From: Sulfurovum sp.
GTDB taxonomy: Bacteria; Campylobacterota; Campylobacteria; Campylobacterales; Sulfurovaceae
Reading direction: 5' to 3'
Assembly (NCBI GenBank): GCA_026193735.1
Contig: JAPHUJ010000177.1
Span: 1 to 9,816 of the forward strand
DNA: 9,816 bases
The translations under genes were made by a program, and so were the position numbers. Position 1 is the first letter of the stretch, and the number at the start of each line of letters is the position of its first letter. The notes below the pieces were generated by a model, which was not told the origin of the DNA, searched no databases, and worked only from the letters and a program-made list of their open reading frames with translations. Shown here piece by piece: positions 1-6,204 of the stretch.

Positions 1-1
1 C

Positions 2-1207
2 TTCCCTATGATTCCCATTTTGTCTTCTATCATCGTTTCACAACAGGGGGGCAATGCGAAACCAAGTGTTGCTCAGGCATTTTTCACCTCTTTGGTGTAT
101 GTGTTTTCCATGGCTTTGACTTATACAGCCGTAGGGGTCATAGCTGGACTACTTGGTGCAGATATACAAACAGCGATGCAAAACCCTTGGGTCTTGACCC
201 TCTTTGCGGCTATGTTTGTGGCTTTGGCATTCTCACTCTTTGGATACTATGAAATAGGGCTTCCCTCTTCATGGCAGTCTAAGATCAGTAAAGCAAGTGA
301 TAATGCACAGGGGAAAGGTATACTCGGGACAGCTATTATGGGACTACTCTCAGCACTTATCGTAGGACCGTGTGTGGCACCACCACTTGGCGGAGCAGTA
401 CTTTTCATTTCTCATACGGGTAATGCGTTTTTAGGAGGTTCCGCACTGTTTGTCATGAGTGTGGGTATGGGTATGCCACTACTTCTTGTAGGATTGGGTG
501 CCGGTAAATTTATGCCAAGACCTGGTGGTTGGATGACAGCTGTTTCTCAAACGTTTGGTGTGATGATGTTGGGGCTTGGTATTTTTATGCTTTCACGTAT
601 ACTACCAGACAGTCTTACCATGATACTCTGGGCATTATTATTTATAGGTACAGCGCTTTATATGGGTGTATTTAATCCTAGTAATACAACGCGAGGTGCA
701 AAGAAACTTTTCCAACTTTTGGCTATGGTATTTTTACTCTATGGTGTGTCTCTCTTCATCGGTGGGTTAAGTGGTTCAACTTCAGTCATAAGACCATTTG
801 AAAGATTTACACAGCTTAATAGCGGTGTAGGAAATGCTGTGCTTATGAGTTCAAAAAAAGGCCATAGAGGCTATAGTGTAGAACGCCTGATGAAAGAAGT
901 TAGTGAATCAGACAAACCGGTGGTTGTTGACTTTGGCAAAAAGTCTTGTACCGCATGTACAGAACTGGAAGAGATCACTTTTCCAGATGCTAAAGTACAA
1001 GAGCAACTTAAGAACTTTACATTCATCAAGATAGACCTTACAGACAACAGTGATGCAGACCAGGCGCTGCTTAAAAAATTTGAACTTTTCGGTACACCAA
1101 ACATCATCTTTTTTGACAAAGAAAATAACTATTTACCTGAGAAAAGTTTGACAGGGTTTGTACCACCTCAAGATTTTGCCAAACATTTGGAGAGTATAGT
1201 AAAATAA
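2..1207 (+). CDS. dsbD: Thiol:disulfide interchange protein DsbD, 5'-truncated by window edge
   Basis: DsbD passes electrons from cytoplasmic thioredoxin across the inner membrane to periplasmic thiol partners, including cytochrome c maturation. The visible part starts with FPMIPILSSIIV, which matches the TPCVLPMIP segment of the family. The first transmembrane catalytic cysteine therefore lies just upstream of the window, and the ATG at 8 is an internal Met. Counting from that Met, the second membrane cysteine is C122 in GPCVAPPLGG. About seven hydrophobic segments span residues 22-255. A C-terminal thioredoxin-like domain (about 285-399) carries the CTAC active site at 314-317 and a cis-Pro loop, FGTP, at 361-364. 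The N-terminal DsbD-alpha domain, if present, is outside the window, so a shorter variant without it cannot be excluded. The gene converges on the minus-strand gene ending at 1227, 19 nt away. Family call is firm; the symbol is slightly less so. Confidence 0.92.
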   Translation, partial: FPMIPILSSIIVSQQGGNAKPSVAQAFFTSLVYVFSMALTYTAVGVIAGLLGADIQTAMQNPWVLTLFAAMFVALAFSLFGYYEIGLPSSWQSKISKASDNAQGKGILGTAIMGLLSALIVGPCVAPPLGGAVLFISHTGNAFLGGSALFVMSVGMGMPLLLVGLGAGKFMPRPGGWMTAVSQTFGVMMLGLGIFMLSRILPDSLTMILWALLFIGTALYMGVFNPSNTTRGAKKLFQLLAMVFLLYGVSLFIGGLSGSTSVIRPFERFTQLNSGVGNAVLMSSKKGHRGYSVERLMKEVSESDKPVVVDFGKKSCTACTELEEITFPDAKVQEQLKNFTFIKIDLTDNSDADQALLKKFELFGTPNIIFFDKENNYLPEKSLTGFVPPQDFAKHLESIVK

Positions 1208-1214
1208 AATATCA

Positions 1215-1235
1215 AGAGTCTGCGGGCTAGACTCT
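1215..1235 (-). terminator. Hairpin between convergent genes, possible minus-strand terminator
   Basis: AGAGTCT (1215-1221) pairs with AGACTCT (1229-1235), a perfect 7-bp stem with a 7-nt loop. Read on the minus strand, the hairpin is followed by the T-rich stretch TGATATTTTATTTT, as in an intrinsic terminator. On the plus strand there is no T run after it. The stop codon of the minus-strand gene (1227-1229) lies at the loop/stem edge, so the gene's last codons form one arm. It may serve mainly the minus-strand unit, with partial effect on dsbD readthrough. Confidence 0.5.
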
Positions 1236-2513
1236 CTCAATTGCTGTAACCGCAACCCTTTTATCTTCATATTCACAAAATACATCACCATGTTTATAGC
1301 AAAAAGGATTTTTTGCTTTAATGAGTTTCAGTCCGTGACCAGGGACTTCCGTGTCTTCAAAATTATGTGTGTTGCTTCTTATGGTGACGGGAAATGCACT
1401 GGTGTTCAGAACCCAAAAATCGTTGTGGTCAATGTGCTTTTCATCTACAGGTTCGTCATACACTTTGACACCATGTTCCTTGTGAGAGGCATAACTTTCC
1501 AGTAAAAAAACATCGTGGTAGAAGTTACTAGGAACAGACTCATCCAGAAGTTGTCCTGAAGCAGATCTTGAAACATAGGCCGCGATGTCTAAGTTGTTAC
1601 TGGTCTTTTGGTTTATACGTGTGTAGAGGGCTTTTTTGTCAGTAATTTTATCCATACCTTTAAAAGAGTGATAGGCATCTATATGACCTTGCATAATAAT
1701 ATTTTCAAAGCTTTCAAAGTAGCGATACTCTTCACTGATCTTTTTGTTACGTATCATGGTGGAGAGCTGTGTACCCATTTGTTTAGATTTACTTATAATA
1801 GGTTGCAGGATCATAGGGTCTATATGCTTTTCTTTGAGTATACCTAGATAGTGCAACATAAGGTTGATTTTGTCACCCATAAAGTTGATAGATCTTGAAA
1901 GTATGTTATTTGGACCAAACCAAACTTCAAGACGCGTAAATATGTAACTTAGCGCAAAGACTTCAAGAAGAGGTCCTACCCATGTAACCGCAAACAGGGA
2001 AAGTCCCCATGAAACGATTTTGGTAAAGAAGGTAACAATAGCTTGATAGATACCTGCTATAAATAATTTAAGCTCAGCAAGTAATAATAGATTGTCTAAG
2101 AGACCTATAAAATAGAGAACCCAGCTTGTAAACAGTGCCCCAAAGATAAAGATAAAAATATTTTTAAATTTAGATTTTAAGTCCTGCCTTAAGTAAAAAT
2201 CTTTTGCCTCTTTGAGTGCATCTAAAACATTTTCTATGATGTGTGTTTGTATCCAGGTGGCAAGCACAGAGTCTAGGAGCCAGCGTTTGACAATGAGAAC
2301 AATGCCTTGAAAGAGTGTTAAGCCTTTTAAAAATGCGATGACGTGAAGTTGTGAAGCGAGCCATAAAGAGACGATACTGGTTTTAAAGACAAGGGCCACT
2401 GCCAGCATATAGCCTATGAGCCATTCATAAGAAGCTTCGTGCGTATATTTGAGTATGCTGACAAGTATGATAGGGACGATAATGGCAATGAGTGCTTTAT
2501 ATCGTCTTTTCAT
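1227..2513 (-). CDS. Multi-pass inner-membrane protein of unknown function
   Basis: I do not recognise this 428-residue protein. The N-terminal half is strongly hydrophobic, with likely membrane segments near residues 8-21, 32-53, 57-76, 118-140, 143-165 and 168-192. Between the third and fourth lies a charged amphipathic stretch (about 90-117). Residues from about 205 to 428 look soluble, first helical and charged (205-300), then a mixed part ending in a probable small beta-rich segment with NPFCYKHGDVFCEYEDKRVAV (two cysteines, C405 and C413). No catalytic motif stands out. The ATG at 2513 has only a weak upstream purine stretch (AAGAAA), but the hydrophobic N terminus begins right after it and no better start is visible. 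It lies 88 nt downstream of the DUF6524-type gene on the same strand, and no clear separate promoter is seen, so the two may be cotranscribed. The reading frame is intact. Confidence 0.8.
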   Translation of the reverse strand: MKRRYKALIAIIVPIILVSILKYTHEASYEWLIGYMLAVALVFKTSIVSLWLASQLHVIAFLKGLTLFQGIVLIVKRWLLDSVLATWIQTHIIENVLDALKEAKDFYLRQDLKSKFKNIFIFIFGALFTSWVLYFIGLLDNLLLLAELKLFIAGIYQAIVTFFTKIVSWGLSLFAVTWVGPLLEVFALSYIFTRLEVWFGPNNILSRSINFMGDKINLMLHYLGILKEKHIDPMILQPIISKSKQMGTQLSTMIRNKKISEEYRYFESFENIIMQGHIDAYHSFKGMDKITDKKALYTRINQKTSNNLDIAAYVSRSASGQLLDESVPSNFYHDVFLLESYASHKEHGVKVYDEPVDEKHIDHNDFWVLNTSAFPVTIRSNTHNFEDTEVPGHGLKLIKAKNPFCYKHGDVFCEYEDKRVAVTAIERV

Positions 2514-2601
2514 TTAGTGTATTTCTTGCATGATAATTAGATATTTGCTTTTTCCAGTAGACACAGATGATATGTCTTTTTGCTGATGCATAGTATGGGA
2601 A

Positions 2602-3060
2602 TTAGTCTTCGTCACTGCTGTCCGTAGTATAGACACCAGTAAGTTTTTTCCAAATGATCGAAGCATTAAGCCCAAACCAGATGAGAAGTCCTACTCCTAT
2701 GGTTGCAGCCCAACCGGCTTGTTCAAACTCAGTGACATTAATGATATTATACTGCTGTAAGCCCCAGATAAATGCACCTATGATGATGACGGTGATGATA
2801 GCTCCGTAATACTTTAAACTTTGGAAGATAGATTTGATGGCCAGTAGCCAAAGAGCAAACATCATCAGGATAGCAAAGGGTTTAAACCCTGAAAGTATGT
2901 CATCTACATTTGAGATGTAATGCATAAAGTGGTATCCTGTAGGATTCCACGTTCCTATTGCTAAAGCCAGTGACATGAGTAGTGTTGCCCACCACTTTAA
3001 ATGTGTGACTTTTTGTCCTGTTTTGGTGGTTGATGTTTTAGTTAGAAATCCTGGTAACAT
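2602..3060 (-). CDS. DUF6524-type four-helix membrane protein
   Basis: This is a 152-residue integral membrane protein with four likely helices at about 25-41, 60-79, 84-102 and 117-137, and an acidic C-terminal end (TDSSDED). The motif LAIGTWNPTGYHFMHYI at 33-49 resembles the TYNPSGYSxYHW signature I associate with DUF6524, and the length fits that family, whose function is not known. The assignment is from memory of the motif. The start is supported by AGAGGA about seven bases upstream of the ATG at 3060. A -10-like TATACT lies at 3091-3086, so this is probably the first gene of a minus-strand unit that continues into the unknown membrane protein ending at 1227. It is divergent from the porin gene. 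Confidence 0.8.
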   Translation of the reverse strand: MLPGFLTKTSTTKTGQKVTHLKWWATLLMSLALAIGTWNPTGYHFMHYISNVDDILSGFKPFAILMMFALWLLAIKSIFQSLKYYGAIITVIIIGAFIWGLQQYNIINVTEFEQAGWAATIGVGLLIWFGLNASIIWKKLTGVYTTDSSDED

Positions 3061-3070
3061 TGAGTATCCT

Positions 3071-3087
3071 CTTACTTTTTAAGTAAG
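3071..3087. repeat. Inverted repeat in leader/-10 region of DUF6524-type gene
   Basis: CTTACTT (3071-3077) and AAGTAAG (3081-3087) form a perfect 7-bp inverted repeat with a TTT spacer. It overlaps the outer end of the TATACT -10 box used on the minus strand and covers the expected transcription start, ending 10 bases before the start codon. It could be an operator or a leader hairpin near the RBS. The region is AT-rich, so chance is possible. Confidence 0.4.
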
Positions 3088-3091
3088 TATA
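3086..3091 (-). promoter_or_regulatory. Candidate -10 box for DUF6524-type gene
   Basis: On the minus strand the sequence reads TTTTGCTATACT, which fits the extended -10 pattern (TGnTATAaT) common in Campylobacterota housekeeping promoters. No convincing -35 is visible, which is usual for that group. It lies 26 bases upstream of the ATG at 3060, leaving a short leader. Confidence 0.5.
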
Positions 3092-3128
3092 GCAAAATAC
3101 TCAGTCTATTTATATTTTAAAAAATAAG

Positions 3129-3154
3129 AAAATCTTGTTTTAAATCAAGATTTT
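3129..3154. repeat. Inverted repeat in -35 region of porin promoter, candidate operator
   Basis: AAAATCTTG (3129-3137) and CAAGATTTT (3146-3154) form a perfect 9-bp inverted repeat with an 8-base AT spacer. The right arm sits 17 bases upstream of the TATAAT at 3171, so the repeat covers the expected -35 region of the porin promoter. No gene end lies near it that would need a terminator. A dimeric transcription factor site is the most natural reading, as activator or repressor. This is inference. Confidence 0.5.
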
Positions 3155-3170
3155 GCATCCTAAAAGTAGT

Positions 3171-3176
3171 TATAAT
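3171..3176 (+). promoter_or_regulatory. Candidate -10 box of the porin gene
   Basis: TATAAT stands in the context TAGTTATAAT, the same ten bases that precede the cvfB gene at 4706-4715. Transcription from here would start near 3183 and give a leader of about 95 nt before the chosen start codon at 3278. No standard -35 is seen. Confidence 0.6.
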
Positions 3177-3197
3177 AGTTTGGAGTTCAAAAGAGGG

Positions 3198-3216
3198 TTG
3201 ATTAAAAATTAATCAA
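3198..3216. repeat. 19-bp palindrome in porin 5' leader
   Basis: TTGATTAA (3198-3205), AAA, TTAATCAA (3209-3216) is a perfect 8-bp inverted repeat located about 15 bases downstream of the predicted transcription start. Part of it, GATTAAAAAT (3200-3209), recurs as a direct repeat at 3223-3232, 23 bases (about two helical turns) later. Its ends resemble the TTGAT/ATCAA halves of an FNR/CRP-type site, but the spacing (9 rather than 4 bases) does not fit. It may be an operator pair or a leader RNA hairpin. Confidence 0.45.
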
Positions 3217-3277
3217 TATAATGATTAAAAATAGTCATTTGCATGTCATAATTACCGTAAAACAAGGAATGGACAAT

Positions 3278-4558
3278 ATGAAGATTACAAAAATGAGTTA
3301 TGCTGCAATAGTAGCAATGAGTATGATGATGGGAGCGACAGTTACAGTTCAAGCAGGGGGAGAAATTGAGCCAGCACCGGTAGCTCCAGTTGAGGCAGAT
3401 GGTTTATCAGATATATTAAGCAACGGAAAGTATTCTCTTGAAATTAGACCAAGATACGAATATGTAGATCAGGAGGGTATCAGCGATCAAGCAAATGCTT
3501 TTACTGTGAGAACTGCAATTGGAGCAAAATTTGATGCATTGGGCATAGACGGTTTGGCAGCAGAAATAGAAATGATGGATGTACGTAATTTTGGTGCAGA
3601 TAATTATGCGCCAGAAACTGCTGGATATCCTGTTGTTGCAGACGGTGAGCAAACTAGAGTGACACAAGCAAACGTTTCTTATGCCAAAGATGGTTTTGTT
3701 GGGATAGTAGGGCGAAAAGGTGTTAATTTAGACAATCAGAGATTTATAGGAACAGTAGGCTGGAGACAAATGCCACAGACTTATGATCTTGCATTAGTGG
3801 GATATAATGGGATTGAAAATCTTGATCTTAAGGCAGCGTATGTCTGGCAGGTCAATAGAATTTTCGACAGAGATCTAGGTGGACTGAAAGTACCGGATTT
3901 TGAAACAAATTCAGTTTTATTACATGCTGCATATAAAGTTGCACCAGAGTTGACGATCACCGCTTATGATTATATGATTGCAAGTTTTGCTGATCATATT
4001 GGTATCCGAGCGACAGGTGGAACAACACTGGACAATGGTGTTAAGCTTGACTATATGGCAGAGTATGCAAAACAAAATGATCCATCACTCACAGAAAGTA
4101 GTGCTCCATTTAATGATGCTGAGCCTGCGCAAGATGCTGATTATTATAGGGTTGGTTTGAGCGGGAGTCATTATGGATATACTGTGGGTGCATGTTATGA
4201 AGTACTAGGAGAAGCAGGAAGCGGTACGAATTCATTTAATACACCACTTGCAACACTGCATGCGATGAACGGATGGGCAGATATGTTTTTATCAACACCT
4301 ACTGACGGTCTTAAAGATCTTTCAGTCAAAGTGGGATATGCAGATAAAAAATTAGGAAAATTACTAGGGGTTTACCACAAATTTGACAGTGATGCAGGAA
4401 GTGTAGATTATGGTTCAGAGTTTGACGTTGTTTATACAAAAAATGTGATGAAAAATGTAAATATGATGCTTAAAGGTGCGATTTATTCACAAGGTGATAC
4501 TGCAACACCATACGCGGATACTACAAAATACTGGGTAATGTTTGATTATAAACTTTAG
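3278..4558 (+). CDS. Outer-membrane porin, alginate-export-like family
   Basis: The product is a 426-residue outer-membrane beta-barrel channel. The start at 3278 is chosen because AAGGA (3264-3268) lies nine bases upstream and a good signal peptide follows directly, with a hydrophobic core at 8-24 and a probable cut after VQA at residue 26. The in-frame ATG at 3221 has no RBS and would bury the signal peptide. A proline-rich linker (31-38) precedes the barrel, which starts near residue 50 with KYSLEIRPRYEYV. The segment LDNQRFIGTVGWRQ (151-164) is characteristic of porin-like proteins annotated as alginate export family. Alternating hydrophobic strands continue to the end. The last residue is Leu (FDYKL) rather than the usual Phe, which is somewhat atypical for the barrel-assembly signal. 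The name of the family does not establish alginate as substrate; the transported compound is unknown. It stands alone, with its own promoter and a 210-base gap to the next gene. Confidence 0.87.
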   Translation: MKITKMSYAAIVAMSMMMGATVTVQAGGEIEPAPVAPVEADGLSDILSNGKYSLEIRPRYEYVDQEGISDQANAFTVRTAIGAKFDALGIDGLAAEIEMMDVRNFGADNYAPETAGYPVVADGEQTRVTQANVSYAKDGFVGIVGRKGVNLDNQRFIGTVGWRQMPQTYDLALVGYNGIENLDLKAAYVWQVNRIFDRDLGGLKVPDFETNSVLLHAAYKVAPELTITAYDYMIASFADHIGIRATGGTTLDNGVKLDYMAEYAKQNDPSLTESSAPFNDAEPAQDADYYRVGLSGSHYGYTVGACYEVLGEAGSGTNSFNTPLATLHAMNGWADMFLSTPTDGLKDLSVKVGYADKKLGKLLGVYHKFDSDAGSVDYGSEFDVVYTKNVMKNVNMMLKGAIYSQGDTATPYADTTKYWVMFDYKL

Positions 4559-4576
4559 TCAACAGACTGTAAAAAT

Positions 4577-4602
4577 ACTGCACTGCATTAAAACAGTGTA
4601 GT
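4577..4602 (+). terminator. Hairpin after the porin gene, possible terminator
   Basis: ACTGCACTG (4577-4585) pairs with CAGTGTAGT (4594-4602), a 9-bp stem with one G-U pair and an 8-base loop, 19 bases after the porin stop. The plus strand lacks an immediate T run (GATTAGACGCTTATTTT follows). On the minus strand ATTTTT follows directly, but no minus-strand gene needs it. It is probably a weak terminator or mRNA 3'-end stabiliser for the porin. Confidence 0.5.
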
Positions 4603-4709
4603 GATTAGACGCTTATTTTAAGATGTGAAGTCTGCATCATTTTTTTTGCACCTGCTGAAGGTTCTTTTTCCCTTTGATCAGGTCGTATTATATTCAAATA
4701 TTTTTTAGT

Positions 4710-4715
4710 TATAAT
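4710..4715 (+). promoter_or_regulatory. Candidate -10 box for cvfB
   Basis: TATAAT is preceded by a T tract (4701-4706), as in Campylobacterota sigma-70 promoters. Transcription would start near 4722, about 47 nt before the ATG at 4769. The remaining gap from 4603 to 4700 shows no gene and no other clear element. Confidence 0.6.
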
Positions 4716-4768
4716 GTCATACAAAATGTGAGTGCATCACAGAATTTTAAAATGAAACGGAATAACAC

Positions 4769-5635
4769 ATGAACACAATCGAAAAATCAAAAAACTTAAC
4801 TATTAATATCGGCGAGATAAACACTCTGGAAGTCATGCGTGACACTGATTATGGCTATTTTCTTGAAGCAAAAGATGAGAAGGAAGTACTTCTTCCCAAT
4901 GTCTATGTTATGGAAGATGAGATGCCTATGGGGTCACTAATTGACGTATTTGTTTATACAGATAGTGAAGACCGCCCTGTGGCGACCACTAAAATGCCTT
5001 ATGCAAAACTCGGAGAGTATGGCTACTTTACAGTAGTAGACTACAAATCTTACGGAGCTTTTGTAAACTGGGGACTCCCCAAAGATCTATTTGTACCTCT
5101 TTCTCAACAAAAAGAACATTTCACTATAGGGAAAAAGTATCTTTTACGTGTCTGTTTAGATGAGCAGACAGGTCGTCTTTTTGCTACTCAGAAAATAGGT
5201 AAATATTTAAACCGGGACATGAAAGGATTGCATCAAAACAAAGTATTAGATGCCATTATTTTAGCTAAAACTCCACTAGGCTTTAAAGTGGTAGCCGATA
5301 ATCAGTATGAGGGTATGCTTTTTAGCAATGAGATCTTTGAAGACATACGTATAGGTGACCGTAAAAAAGTTTATATTAAAAATGTAAGAAAAGACTTTAA
5401 ATTAGATCTCTCTTTACAGCCTATAGGGAAACAAGCGAAGATAGGAGAAGGAGAAGGCACGATCTTACAACTTCTTAAAGAAGCGGATGGTACATTGCCT
5501 TTTACCTATAAAAGTAACGCCGAAGATATCAAAAAAGTCTTTGGGATGAGTAAGAAAAATTTTAAACGTACATTGACAGAGCTGATAGAGAGTAAACAGA
5601 TACAATTATCAGATGACTCAATTGTCTTATTGTGA
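4769..5635 (+). CDS. cvfB: CvfB-family S1-like RNA-binding protein
   Basis: This is a cytoplasmic nucleic-acid-binding protein of 288 residues, the usual length for the CvfB/YitL family. Members have three S1-like OB-fold domains and a C-terminal winged helix. Here the first S1-like unit is about 10-65 (GEINTLEVMRDTDYGYFL, EVLLPNVYV), the second about 78-142 (GEYGYFTVVDYKSYGAFVNW, KDLFVPLSQQ), the third about 155-215, and the winged helix about 225-288. The motifs VFVYTDSEDRPVATT and CLDEQTGRLFAT are typical of the family. In staphylococci CvfB affects virulence gene expression; its role here is unknown but likely post-transcriptional. ACGGA lies seven bases upstream of the ATG. The YidB/DUF937 gene follows after 34 nt and is probably cotranscribed. 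Confidence 0.92.
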   Translation: MNTIEKSKNLTINIGEINTLEVMRDTDYGYFLEAKDEKEVLLPNVYVMEDEMPMGSLIDVFVYTDSEDRPVATTKMPYAKLGEYGYFTVVDYKSYGAFVNWGLPKDLFVPLSQQKEHFTIGKKYLLRVCLDEQTGRLFATQKIGKYLNRDMKGLHQNKVLDAIILAKTPLGFKVVADNQYEGMLFSNEIFEDIRIGDRKKVYIKNVRKDFKLDLSLQPIGKQAKIGEGEGTILQLLKEADGTLPFTYKSNAEDIKKVFGMSKKNFKRTLTELIESKQIQLSDDSIVLL

Positions 5636-5669
5636 TATACTAATTATAGAAATATGTAAGGAAAAAAAT

Positions 5670-6116
5670 ATGGAATTAATGGATTTATTAAAAGTAGGTG
5701 CTTCTATGATACAAAGCAATGGTGATGACGCAACAAAAGGGCTTGACATTGATGATATTTCCAATGCACTCAACAATCTTGTAGGGAATGGTCAAGGCGG
5801 ACTGAATCTTGTCACATTTGTAAGTGGATTATCACAAAATGGTTTAGGTGAAATCGTAGGTTCATGGTTAGGAAACGGAGAAAACAAGTCTATTTCTATA
5901 GAACAGGTTACTACACTTCTGGGTTCCGATAAAATAGCTTCCTTTGCTTCAGAACTAGGACTTTCTCAAGAGAGTGCAGCCCGTGCATTGGCAGATGCAT
6001 TACCTCAAATAGTCGATAAGGCAACCGCAGGGGAAGGTACGATTATGGATGAAATGCTTGCCCAGGTCGGTGGACCAAGTGGTGCCATGGATATGCTTGG
6101 AAAGATGTTCAGATAA
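5670..6116 (+). CDS. YidB/DUF937 family protein
   Basis: This small, probably cytoplasmic protein has 148 residues and no signal peptide. The pattern GGLNLVTFVSGLSQNGLGE followed by GSWLGNGENKSISIEQV, then FASELGLSQESAARALADALPQIVDKATAGEG, is the standard DUF937/YidB core: a glycine-rich helical segment, a conserved Trp (W66) and a C-terminal helical part. Its molecular function is not established. The start at 5670 is preferred because TAAGGA (5657-5662) sits seven bases upstream; an upstream in-frame start at 5613 would overlap cvfB and lacks an RBS. It is the last gene of the cvfB unit, and a strong terminator follows 10 bases after its stop. Confidence 0.9.
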   Translation: MELMDLLKVGASMIQSNGDDATKGLDIDDISNALNNLVGNGQGGLNLVTFVSGLSQNGLGEIVGSWLGNGENKSISIEQVTTLLGSDKIASFASELGLSQESAARALADALPQIVDKATAGEGTIMDEMLAQVGGPSGAMDMLGKMFR

Positions 6117-6126
6117 GCAACTTTTG

Positions 6127-6157
6127 AAAAGTATGACAGTTTGTCATGCTTTTTATT
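6127..6157 (+). terminator. Rho-independent terminator of the cvfB-yidB unit
   Basis: A 12-bp stem (6127-6138 with 6142-6153) has one G-U pair and a three-base GTT loop. The core ATGACA/TGTCAT is perfect, the stem runs into the T tract, and TATT follows. It begins 11 bases after the YidB-family stop codon. This is the clearest terminator in the window. Confidence 0.85.
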
Positions 6158-6175
6158 CCGCTCTCTACACTTCGC

Positions 6176-6181
6176 TACAAT
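6176..6181 (+). promoter_or_regulatory. Candidate -10 box for the nuclease-hemJ unit
   Basis: TACAAT lies 23 bases upstream of the TTG start at 6205 and 18 bases after the preceding terminator, so the next unit needs a promoter about here. Sequence support beyond the hexamer is modest. The leader would be about 17 nt. Confidence 0.45.
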
Positions 6182-6204
6182 AGCATTAAAATCTAGGATA
6201 CTTT

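Noticed and set aside
3129..3158. Sigma-54 promoter upstream of the porin
   Set aside because: TTGCAT is present, but there is no TGGC element at the required distance.
3198..3216. FNR/CRP-type site in the porin leader
   Set aside because: Half sites TTGAT and ATCAA are present but separated by 9 bases instead of 4, so the known site geometry is not met; kept only as an unassigned palindrome.
3221..3277. Upstream in-frame ATG as the porin start
   Set aside because: It lacks a ribosome site and would put 19 residues before a clear signal peptide that has its own AAGGA site.
4603..4700. Possible small RNA or small gene between porin and cvfB
   Set aside because: No promoter-terminator pair or ribosome-site-led frame could be supported.
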